DNA from: Acidobacteriota bacterium
GTDB taxonomy: Bacteria; Acidobacteriota; Terriglobia; Acidiferrales; UBA7541
DNA: 32,504 nucleotides
Assembly (NCBI GenBank): GCA_023481105.1
Contig: JAMCWK010000144.1
Coordinates: 1 to 32,504 of the forward strand
Direction: 5' to 3'
The notes below the pieces were generated by a model. It was not told the origin of the DNA, did not search any database, and was given only the letters and a program-made list of their open reading frames with translations. The position numbers and the translations under genes are program-made. Shown here one piece after another: positions 1 to 7,120 of the stretch. Each line of letters opens with the position of its first letter. Within the stretch, counting starts at the first letter, position 1.

Positions 1-1662
1 AGCGGAGAGATCTACAACTTCCGCGCGCTGCGCAGCGAATTGGAAGCAGAAGGGGTGCGATTCCGAACGCGGTCAGACACGGAAGTCCTGCTGGAAGTGT
101 TTGCGCGGCAGGGCGGGCCGGCGACCCTGGAAAAACTGATGGGGATGTTCGCGTTTGCAGTATGGGACGCGGAGCAGCGAGCGCTGTTTCTGGCGCGGGA
201 TCGCTTGGGCATCAAGCCCATGTACTACACGGAGTGCGGCGGGCGGCTGCTGTTCGCGTCAGAGATGAAAGCGCTGCTGGCGCATCCGGACGTGCCGCGC
301 CGGCTTCACGCGGCGGCGGTGGACGATTTTCTGACGTATCTCTACGTGCCCGCGCCGCAGACGATCTTCCAAGGCATTCACGAGCTGCCGCCGGCACACT
401 GGCTGGAATGGATGGACGGCCGCGCGCGAACGGCGTGCTACTGGGACGCGATTCCCGATCCAGCAGACGCGCCGACAGCGCAACTGGCCGAGGAATTGCG
501 CGAGTTGCTGGATCAGGCGGTGCGCCGACGGCTGGAAAGCGACGTGCCGCTGGGCGCATTTTTGAGCGGAGGGATTGATTCGTCGAGCATCGTAGCGCTG
601 ATGGCGCGGGCCAGTGCCCAGACGGTGCGGTCGTTCAGCCTGGGATTTGGCGCGGGAGCGGAGCATTACACGGAACTCGACTACGCGCGGAAAGTGTCGA
701 AGCGCTACAACACCGAACACAAGGAATTGGAAATTCATCCGCAGTGCGCGGAACTGCTGCCAAAAATGGTGGCGCACTTCGACGAGCCTTTCGGCAATCC
801 AACAGCGCTGCTGATTTATCAACTGGCAGAACTGACGCGCAAACACGTGACCGTAGCGCTGGCGGGCGACGCGGGTGACGAAGTGTTCCTGGGCTACCCG
901 CGGTACCGCGGTGTGCGCCTGCGGCGCTACCTGGACCTCTTTCCGCGGGCGGCGCGGCGCGCGGTGGCACGGCTGGCAAGAAATATTTCCGAAAACGCAG
1001 ACGGCTTCCACGCGCGGCGACGCGCCCGGGAGTTTCTGACCACCGCGGGCGACCACTGGCAGCAGGCCTACGCGTCCTGGGTGAGCTATTTTTCACGGGG
1101 AATGCGCGAGGAACTCTACACGACGGAATTTCGCGCGGCGGTGGGCGGATACGACTCCAGCGTGGTGCTTGGCGAACACTTTGCGCACGTGACACACGCG
1201 GCACCGCTGGACCAGGTGAGCTACGTGGACCTGCACACCTTTCTGCCGTACAACCTGCTCGAATACGGCGACCGCATGAGCATGGCGCACGCGCTCGAAT
1301 TGCGGCTGCCGTTCACCGATCACCGACTGGTGGAGTTTTCCATGCGGCTGCCGTCGGAGTTGAAACTGCGTGGGCGGCGTACAAAATATTTGCTGCGCGA
1401 AGCCGTGAGGACTTTGTTGCCGAAGGATGTGCTGGAACGGCCCAAGCTGGGGCTGAATCCCCCGCTGGGGATGTGGCTGAAGCGCGAACTAGCGCCGCTG
1501 ATGGATACGTATCTTTGCGAAGAAGCGGTGCGAAGGCGGGGATGGTTCCGGCCGGAAGCAGTGGCGAAACTGCGCGAGGATTTCCGCAGCGGGCGCAGGG
1601 ATTATTCGCTGCATTTGTGGGCGCTGCTGGTGCTGGAAGAATGGGCAAAGCAGTACTGCTAG
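1..1662 (+). CDS. asnB: Glutamine-hydrolysing asparagine synthase-type amidotransferase (5' partial)
   Basis: The frame is open from base 1, so the true start lies outside the window; 553 residues are visible. They begin inside the N-terminal class II glutaminase domain with SGEIYNF, which normally sits about 75 residues into AsnB, so the catalytic Cys2 is missing from view. The synthetase domain shows the ATP pyrophosphatase loop LSGGIDSSS and the downstream LAGDAGDEVFLGYPRY block. The family transfers ammonia from glutamine to a carboxylate, classically aspartate, using ATP. Next to sugar-transfer genes, AsnB relatives often belong to exopolysaccharide loci and may amidate a sugar or amino-acid substituent; that role is inferred. 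The glycosyltransferase gene starts 57 bp downstream on the same strand. The family call is secure and the exact substrate is not. Confidence 0.93.
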   Translation, partial: SGEIYNFRALRSELEAEGVRFRTRSDTEVLLEVFARQGGPATLEKLMGMFAFAVWDAEQRALFLARDRLGIKPMYYTECGGRLLFASEMKALLAHPDVPRRLHAAAVDDFLTYLYVPAPQTIFQGIHELPPAHWLEWMDGRARTACYWDAIPDPADAPTAQLAEELRELLDQAVRRRLESDVPLGAFLSGGIDSSSIVALMARASAQTVRSFSLGFGAGAEHYTELDYARKVSKRYNTEHKELEIHPQCAELLPKMVAHFDEPFGNPTALLIYQLAELTRKHVTVALAGDAGDEVFLGYPRYRGVRLRRYLDLFPRAARRAVARLARNISENADGFHARRRAREFLTTAGDHWQQAYASWVSYFSRGMREELYTTEFRAAVGGYDSSVVLGEHFAHVTHAAPLDQVSYVDLHTFLPYNLLEYGDRMSMAHALELRLPFTDHRLVEFSMRLPSELKLRGRRTKYLLREAVRTLLPKDVLERPKLGLNPPLGMWLKRELAPLMDTYLCEEAVRRRGWFRPEAVAKLREDFRSGRRDYSLHLWALLVLEEWAKQYC

Positions 1663-1671
1663 AAATAAAAT

Positions 1672-1690
1672 CCACAGATTACACAGATTG
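1672..1690. repeat. Intergenic CCACAGAT-type repeat, copy 1
   Basis: Two adjacent 9-base units, CACAGATTA and CACAGATTG, follow the asnB stop. It is one of seven related elements in the window, all reading CCACAGAT on the plus strand. Confidence 0.6.
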
Positions 1691-1719
1691 AAAATTCAAA
1701 ACACAAGCGCGAAGCACGG

Positions 1720-3000
1720 ATGAGAATTTTGTACGTATCGCATTATTTTCCGCCGGAGATGGGGGCGCCGGCAGGACGCGTGGCGGGCCTTTCGCGCGAA
1801 TGGGCGCGCGCGGGACACGAGGTGCACGTGCTGACGGGATTCCCGCACCATCCAACGGGAATTATTCCACCAGAGTACCGGCGGGCATTCCGGCACGGAT
1901 TCCTGCGCGAACACGTAGATGGCTACGACGTGCACCGCACATGGATATTTCCGGCGGCGAACCGCGGTAAATTCCGAAGGTCGCTGAACTACGCGTCATT
2001 CATGGCCTCGGCAACGCTGGTGGGATCTCTGCGCATGCCGCGACCGGATGTGGTGGTGGCGACATCGCCGCAACTGCTGTGCGCGGTGGCGGGACATTTT
2101 CTGGCGAAACGATTTGGCACGCCGCTGGTGATGGAAGTGCGCGACCTGTGGCCGGAATCGCTGGTGGCGGTGGGGGCATCGCGACACAGTTCCCCGCTGG
2201 TGACGCTGTTGGAGCGCCTGGCGTGCCAGATGTACCGGCGCTCGAGCCACGTGGTGACCATTACCGAGGCGCAACGCGCGGCAATTGTGGCGGAAGGAGT
2301 CCGCGAGACGCGGGTCAGCGTGATTCCGAACGGGGTGGACGCGGCGTTTTTTGAAGCGGGAATGTTGCGGCGAGCGAATGGAAAATTTGTGGTGACGTAC
2401 ATCGGAACGCTGGGGATGGCGCACAAACTGGAAACGCTGTTGGAAGCAGCACACCTGCTGCGCGATGAGGCCGACGTGGAGTTTCACATCGTGGGCGAAG
2501 GCGCGCGACGCGCGGCGCTGGAAGCGCACGCGAAAGAGTTGCAGTTGACAAATGTGACCTTCGCCGGCGAGCGCCCGCGCGGAGAAGTGCCGCGATGGAT
2601 TGCGGAGTCGGATGCGTGCGCGGTGCTGCTGCGGCGGAATGATGTGTTTTTGACGGTGGTGCCGTCGAAGATGCTGGAGATTATGGCCGCGGGGAGGCCT
2701 ATCCTGCTCGGCGTCGAAGGCGAAGCACTGTCGTTGCTGGAACGGGCGCGCGCGGGAATCGGCGTCGCACCGGAAAATGCGGAACAGTTGGCGGCAGCCA
2801 TCCGCAGGCTGCGGGACGACACGGCACTAGCGGCACAGCTCGGCGAAAACGGAAGGGCGTTCGTGCAGCAGGAATTTCGGCGAGAGGCGCTGGCAGAGAA
2901 GTACCTGAAACTACTGGAGCGGGTAACAGGGGAAGTGGCGAGTGGCGAGAAAACCAGAAATCAGAAGGCAGAAGTCAGAAATCAGAAGGCGGAAAGTTGA
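1720..3000 (+). CDS. GT4-family glycosyltransferase, WbuB/WcaI-like
   Basis: This is a 426-residue GT-B enzyme. The N-terminus MRILYVSHYFPPEMGA and the following GHEVHVLTGFPHHPTG block are typical of cytosolic retaining glycosyltransferases that act on undecaprenyl-linked sugars in capsule or exopolysaccharide synthesis. The GT4 donor-site motif is seen near residues 305-320 (VPSKMLEIMAAGRPILLG). It sits between asnB and a lipid-carrier sugar-phosphate transferase on the same strand, so co-transcription is likely. The ATG has only a weak ribosome binding site. The last 15 or so residues are abnormal: they are encoded by a duplicated 21-bp intergenic-type repeat giving RNQKAEV then RNQKAES, so the original stop has probably been lost and the protein extended. 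The sugar donor and acceptor cannot be read from the sequence. Confidence 0.9.
   Translation: MRILYVSHYFPPEMGAPAGRVAGLSREWARAGHEVHVLTGFPHHPTGIIPPEYRRAFRHGFLREHVDGYDVHRTWIFPAANRGKFRRSLNYASFMASATLVGSLRMPRPDVVVATSPQLLCAVAGHFLAKRFGTPLVMEVRDLWPESLVAVGASRHSSPLVTLLERLACQMYRRSSHVVTITEAQRAAIVAEGVRETRVSVIPNGVDAAFFEAGMLRRANGKFVVTYIGTLGMAHKLETLLEAAHLLRDEADVEFHIVGEGARRAALEAHAKELQLTNVTFAGERPRGEVPRWIAESDACAVLLRRNDVFLTVVPSKMLEIMAAGRPILLGVEGEALSLLERARAGIGVAPENAEQLAAAIRRLRDDTALAAQLGENGRAFVQQEFRREALAEKYLKLLERVTGEVASGEKTRNQKAEVRNQKAES
2955..2990 (+). repeat. 21-bp-period direct repeat at the 3' end of the GT4 gene
   Basis: A 15-base unit, cagaaatcagaaggc, occurs at 2955-2969 and again at 2976-2990, a period of 21 bp, which is exactly seven codons. 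It resembles the purine-rich repeats in the intergenic regions but is translated here as a duplicated heptapeptide. Confidence 0.8.
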
Positions 3001-3049
3001 AACATCGCAGCATGGTTGGAGCTCATCTTTTCCAGGTTGAGGAGCGACG

Positions 3050-4516
3050 ATGAGAACCTACTTTTTTTTGCTGATGCTTTCGACGCTGGTGTCGTTCGGG
3101 CTGACGCAGCGGCTGGCGAGGATTGCCACGGCGCGCGGCTGGACGCGCAACGAAAACGGCGACTCCACGGGCGTGCCGCGGCTGGGCGGGGTGAGCGTGT
3201 TTGCCACGGCGCTGATCATGATGGTGCTGCTGATCCTGTGGGACAACCAGGTGGCGGCGCGCGTCAAAGCAGAGCTGCCGCTGGCGCTGGGACTGGCGGG
3301 CGCGGCCGGCGTGGTGTTTCTGATTGGGCTGTACGACGACCTGCGCGGGGCGCGGCCGTGGCAGAAATTGCTGGTGCAAGGAGCGGCGGCGCTGGGGCTG
3401 TACATCACCGGATTTCGCGTGGAGATCTTGACCAATCCGTTCACACACAGCGCGACGCACCTCGGCTGGCTATCCCTGCCACTGACGCTGCTGTGGCTCG
3501 TAGCAATTTCCAACGCATTTAACTTGATTGACGGGCTGGACGGACTGGCGGCGGGCGTGGGGCTGTTCGCGACCGTGACGCTGTTTCTGCTGGCGATGCT
3601 GCAAGCAAAGAGTTTTGTGGCGGCAATCACCGTGGCGCTGGCCGGCGCGCTCTTCGGATTTTTGCCGCACAACTTCAATCCGGCGAAGATTTATCTGGGC
3701 GACTCGGGAAGCCTGACGATCGGCCTGGTGCTGGCGGCGCTGTCTATTGACAGCTCGCAAAAAGGCCCGGTGCTGCTGACCGTGGCCATTCCGCTGATGA
3801 TTTTCGGGCTGCCGCTGCTGGACGTGAGCGTGACAACGGCGCGGAGGTTTTTATCCGGGCAGCCGCTGTTCCGACGCGACGAAGAGCACTTGCACCACCG
3901 ACTGCAAAAAATCGGCATGACCCCGCGCGGGTCAGTGCTGCTGCTGTACGGACTGGCGGCGCTGTTCGCGCTGGCGTCGCTGCTGCTGGTGAACTACAAG
4001 GGCGCAACCGCACCGCTGATCGCACTGCTGTGCGGCATCCTGGCATGGCTCGTGGTGCGGCAGATGCAGTACGCGGAATTCGCGGAGCTGGACTCGCACG
4101 TGCGCACGGAATGGCGCAGCCAGCGGCGCGTGCTGCGAAATCAGATTTTGCTGCGCAAGGCCGGCGCTGAGCTGCGGGCCACCTCGTCGGTGGCAGAGGC
4201 GTGGGGCGTGGCACGGCACATCTTCGAGGCGCTGGAATTCACGTCCGCCACGTGCGAACTGGACGGGCACAGCGAGCTGGAGTGGAAGGCCGACGGCGTC
4301 GAAGCGGCAGCGCAATCGTGGACGCTGACGATTCCTCTGGCGCACGAAGGGCGGCCCATCGGCACGCTGCGGCTGACGCGGCCGATGTACCACCAGCCGT
4401 TGCTCTTCCGCGTGTCGCCACTGCTGGAATTTTTCGGGAATGATTTTGCAGGTCACATCGTTCCGCTGCTGGCCAAGGAACCCAGGCAACAGCTGCGAGC
4501 GGCCGGGGGGCGGTGA
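3050..4516 (+). CDS. WecA/MraY-like undecaprenyl-phosphate sugar-phosphate transferase with C-terminal cytosolic domain
   Basis: This 488-residue membrane protein would load the first sugar-1-phosphate from a UDP-sugar onto undecaprenyl phosphate. The N-terminal 335 residues carry about ten hydrophobic segments and the family signatures: PRLGG (43-47), YDD (95-97), NAFNLIDGLDG (155-165), YLGDSGS (215-221) and HLHHRL (280-285). The aspartates in YDD and DGLDG and the histidine cluster are the conserved catalytic and Mg-binding elements of this superfamily. Residues 340-488 form an extra soluble domain not found in WecA or MraY; its function is unknown, and it may be regulatory. GAGGAG lies 7 bases before the ATG. 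It is probably the initiating transferase of the surrounding glycan locus. The sugar specificity cannot be predicted. Confidence 0.92.
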   Translation: MRTYFFLLMLSTLVSFGLTQRLARIATARGWTRNENGDSTGVPRLGGVSVFATALIMMVLLILWDNQVAARVKAELPLALGLAGAAGVVFLIGLYDDLRGARPWQKLLVQGAAALGLYITGFRVEILTNPFTHSATHLGWLSLPLTLLWLVAISNAFNLIDGLDGLAAGVGLFATVTLFLLAMLQAKSFVAAITVALAGALFGFLPHNFNPAKIYLGDSGSLTIGLVLAALSIDSSQKGPVLLTVAIPLMIFGLPLLDVSVTTARRFLSGQPLFRRDEEHLHHRLQKIGMTPRGSVLLLYGLAALFALASLLLVNYKGATAPLIALLCGILAWLVVRQMQYAEFAELDSHVRTEWRSQRRVLRNQILLRKAGAELRATSSVAEAWGVARHIFEALEFTSATCELDGHSELEWKADGVEAAAQSWTLTIPLAHEGRPIGTLRLTRPMYHQPLLFRVSPLLEFFGNDFAGHIVPLLAKEPRQQLRAAGGR

Positions 4517-4526
4517 GGAAGAACCG

Positions 4527-4826
4527 TCAGAACCTCATCAGGGTGAAGGCGGGTGCGGGCAGCGGGCGCGAGGGACGCTGGGCATAGTAAATGAGCAGCA
4601 AGGCCGCCACCAGAGCGGCGATGATGGCGAGAACAAAATAGACCCAGTGGCGGCGGATGTGCTCGATGTAGGTCTCCAGCACGCTGCGTTTTTTGCGGAT
4701 ACGAATCCGCTGCGGGTTGCCATTAGCGTGAACTGGAGCATGGCACCAGGGGCAGATTTCCACATCGATTTGGAGCTGTCCACCGCACTTGGGACAAATG
4801 CGGGAGATGTGGCTGGTCGCCGTCAT
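4527..4826 (-). CDS. Small zinc-ribbon, single-span membrane protein
   Basis: A 99-residue protein starting at ATG 4826; the frame also has a TTG three codons earlier. Residues 9-30 contain two CxxC pairs (CPKCGG and CPWCHA), a zinc-ribbon pattern. A basic stretch (RIRIRKKR) and one strongly hydrophobic helix (YFVLAIIAALVAALLLIYY) follow. It should therefore be membrane anchored with the zinc ribbon in the cytosol. Its 3' end faces the end of the WecA-like gene with a 10-bp gap, so it is antisense to the operon direction. No clear ribosome binding site is visible. No named family is recognised. The paired cysteines plus a transmembrane helix make it much more likely real than its neighbouring shadow frames. 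Confidence 0.72.
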   Translation of the reverse strand: MTATSHISRICPKCGGQLQIDVEICPWCHAPVHANGNPQRIRIRKKRSVLETYIEHIRRHWVYFVLAIIAALVAALLLIYYAQRPSRPLPAPAFTLMRF

Positions 4827-4914
4827 GCGAGACAAATATTACAAGTCAGGACATTCATGGGGCAAGAAAATTGAAAGGCAGTGGTGAGTGACGAGTAAGA
4901 GGATGCAGGAAGTA

Positions 4915-4930
4915 GGTAGCAGGTAGCAGG
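4915..4930. repeat. Short tandem repeat (7-bp unit)
   Basis: GGTAGCA occurs twice in tandem followed by a partial third copy, inside a purine-rich stretch upstream of the heparinase-like gene. Confidence 0.6.
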
Positions 4931-4935
4931 AAAAT

Positions 4936-4954
4936 CGCCGGCGAGACGCCGGCG
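4936..4954. repeat. GC hairpin just upstream of the heparinase-like start
   Basis: Two copies of the palindromic octamer CGCCGGCG flank AGA, forming a strong hairpin whose 3' edge is 9 bases before the ATG at 4964. Its CCGGCGAGA core is shared with the terminator hairpin at 10810-10829. With no T-run after it, it is not a terminator here. It could fold over the translation start, which has no Shine-Dalgarno site. Confidence 0.6.
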
Positions 4955-4963
4955 GCACAAGTC

Positions 4964-7084
4964 ATGAACGATCTGGTTTCCTATTTGCTGGCGCAGGCGA
5001 GATACCGTCCGGTAGCGACGGCGAAGTTTACCGCTGGGGAAATGTGGCGGCGGGGACGGCTGCGCCTGCTCGATTCGCTGGAGCGCGACCTGCCGAGCTT
5101 TTCGAGTTATCTGCTGCGTTCCCGTTTCCAACCGTTTTATCCGGCGCGGGCGCTGGAGGCGGCGGAATTCGCCAGCCACTATCTGCGCGCAGCGGAGTCA
5201 GCGCTGGACCGCGCGGAGGCGATTCACCGGCACGAGTTTGAAATCTTCGGCGAGCGCTACGCATGCGGAGAACAAATTGACTGGCACCGCGATCCGCAAA
5301 GCGGCTATCGCTGGCCCTTGCGCAACGCGGGCGAATTGCGCATCGTCCACGCCACGCCCGAAGCGGACGTGAAGCGGCCGTGGGAGCTGGGAAGGTTCCA
5401 CCACCTGCTGCCGCTGGGCAAAGCGCATCTGGTAACGCGAGAGCCGCGGCACGCGGCCGAGTTTGCGGGACAGATTACGCACTGGCTGAAGGAAAACCCT
5501 TATCCGCGCGGGATCCACTGGGCTATGCCCATGGAAGCGGCCATCCGCGGAATGAATTGGATTGCGGCGGGAGCTTTTTTCGCGGCGGACGAAGCGCTGG
5601 AGGAATCGTTCTGGCAGGAATTCCTGCGCGCGCTGTTTCTGCACGGGCGGTTTGTCTTTGCCCACCGCGAATGGAATCCAGTGGCGCGAGGAAATCACTA
5701 TCTGGCGTGCGTGGTGGGGTTGCTGCATCTGGGCGCGCTTTTTGCGGATAACCCGGAGGCGCAAGGCTGGCTGCGGTTTGCGCGGCGCGAATTTGTGAAG
5801 GAAATGGGCGCGCAGGTGCGCGAGGACGGCGTGGCGCATGAAGGGTCGTCGGGATATCACGTGTTCTTGACGGAGATGTTCTTGACGGGAGCGATGCTGC
5901 TGACGCGGTTGCGCACAAAAGAAGCAGAAGGCGGTTTGAAGACCGCCCCTACAAAACCGGACACGACAGAACTGCGCGGGCCGGAGGCATGGGCACAACT
6001 AGTGGAAAGTTGCGGAAAGGAATTTACGGCGCGGCTGGAGAAGATGTTTGAATTTATCGCCGCGCTGGCGGCGGGGCGGGAGCGGGCACCCATCCTGGGC
6101 GACGCGGACGACGGGCGGCTGCTGCCGTACTGCGCGGCGAAGGAGGAAGCGGCCGCGCATCTGCTGAGCGTGGGACGCGTGCTCTTCGGGCGTAACGATT
6201 TTCCCAGCGATGCGCACGGCTGCGAGGAAGTGTGGTGGCGGCTGGGCCGTGCGCCGGAATTATTCCGCAGCCCCCCGGGAAGCGTTCCGGTGGAAAGCGC
6301 AGCGTTCCATCATTCGGGATATTTCTTCTTTGCGTCGCCGCGGTTGCGCGGGAGCTTGCGCTGCGGGCCGCTGGGCATCAACGGCTGGGCCAATCACGCA
6401 CATTGCGACCAGCTCAACGTGGAGTTCTGCTGGGACGGCAGGCCGGTGGTGGTGGATCCGGGGACGTATCTCTACTCCGGCAACGCCGCAGAACGCAACC
6501 TGTTCCGCTCGACGCGGGCGCACAACACCGTGGTGGTGGATGGCGAGGAGCAAAACCGTTTCTGGCCCGGACTGCTCTTCCGCATGATGGACGATACGCG
6601 CAGCGATGCGAGAATCTGGCGCGCGGGGGCGGAGCGCGTGGAATTCGTGGGCGAACACTCCGGCTACCGACGACTGCGCGGGAAATTGAACGTGACGCGA
6701 CGCGTGGCGCTGGATCCGCGGCGAGAGATGCTGTTTATGGGTGACACGCTGCGCGGCAAGGGCACGCACAAGCTGGAATGGTTTTTTCATTTTGGGTCAG
6801 GTATCGAGCCGGAGCGGGTGGAAAAGTGGACAGGCGATGCAGCGGCGCTGGCGGAATTGGCGCCGGAAGCGACGGGACTCCCGTTTCAATCGGCGTGGCG
6901 CGTAGGGCCGCTGTTGATGTGTGCTTTGTCGGCGGAGGACGTACGCCTGGAAGCGAAATTGGAGACCGGGTGGGTGGCGCCACGATACGGACAGCGCGAG
7001 AAAGCGGCGGTGATTCATTTCAGTTGCGATGCGAAGCTGCCGACGAGTGTCACTTTTACCTTTGTGCCGGCGGTTGATGTTTGA
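4964..7084 (+). CDS. Heparinase II/III family polysaccharide lyase-like protein
   Basis: A 706-residue protein. The N-terminal half is the alpha-toroid of heparinase II/III relatives, with NHYLACVVGLLHLG starting at residue 244 and HEGSSGYH at about 292. The C-terminal half has the beta-sandwich signature NHAHCDQLN at 477-485, followed by a VVVDPGTYLYSG block and the HNTVVVDG block. Asn/His/Tyr residues in these blocks form the lyase active site in characterised members, which cleave uronate-containing glycans by beta-elimination. No signal peptide is visible, so a role in processing or remodelling within the surface-glycan pathway is inferred, as is usual where this gene neighbours a bi-domain oxidoreductase. 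Residues 320-331 are encoded by an inserted palindromic repeat, described separately. No Shine-Dalgarno precedes the ATG. Confidence 0.88.
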   Translation: MNDLVSYLLAQARYRPVATAKFTAGEMWRRGRLRLLDSLERDLPSFSSYLLRSRFQPFYPARALEAAEFASHYLRAAESALDRAEAIHRHEFEIFGERYACGEQIDWHRDPQSGYRWPLRNAGELRIVHATPEADVKRPWELGRFHHLLPLGKAHLVTREPRHAAEFAGQITHWLKENPYPRGIHWAMPMEAAIRGMNWIAAGAFFAADEALEESFWQEFLRALFLHGRFVFAHREWNPVARGNHYLACVVGLLHLGALFADNPEAQGWLRFARREFVKEMGAQVREDGVAHEGSSGYHVFLTEMFLTGAMLLTRLRTKEAEGGLKTAPTKPDTTELRGPEAWAQLVESCGKEFTARLEKMFEFIAALAAGRERAPILGDADDGRLLPYCAAKEEAAAHLLSVGRVLFGRNDFPSDAHGCEEVWWRLGRAPELFRSPPGSVPVESAAFHHSGYFFFASPRLRGSLRCGPLGINGWANHAHCDQLNVEFCWDGRPVVVDPGTYLYSGNAAERNLFRSTRAHNTVVVDGEEQNRFWPGLLFRMMDDTRSDARIWRAGAERVEFVGEHSGYRRLRGKLNVTRRVALDPRREMLFMGDTLRGKGTHKLEWFFHFGSGIEPERVEKWTGDAAALAELAPEATGLPFQSAWRVGPLLMCALSAEDVRLEAKLETGWVAPRYGQREKAAVIHFSCDAKLPTSVTFTFVPAVDV
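5930..5947. repeat. Palindromic repeat inserted in frame in the heparinase-like gene
   Basis: GGCGGT-TTGAAG-ACCGCC is a perfect 6-bp stem with a 6-base loop, followed by CCTACA. It lies inside the coding sequence and is translated as part of AEGGLKTAPTKP. It looks like the short intergenic palindromes of GC-rich genomes rather than protein-driven sequence. Confidence 0.6.
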
Positions 7085-7120
7085 ATGCTGGAAAGTTGAA
7101 AGGTTGAAGGCGCTGAAGCG

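Noticed and set aside
1-1662. The asparagine synthetase-type protein as the cyclase of a lasso peptide system completed by PqqD, HPr-kinase-like and nucleotidyltransferase-fold genes
   Set aside because: It is more than 21 kb away on the other strand, retains part of a normal glutaminase domain and sits among glycan genes. No lasso B2-type protease is present, and the peptide does not have a typical lasso core.
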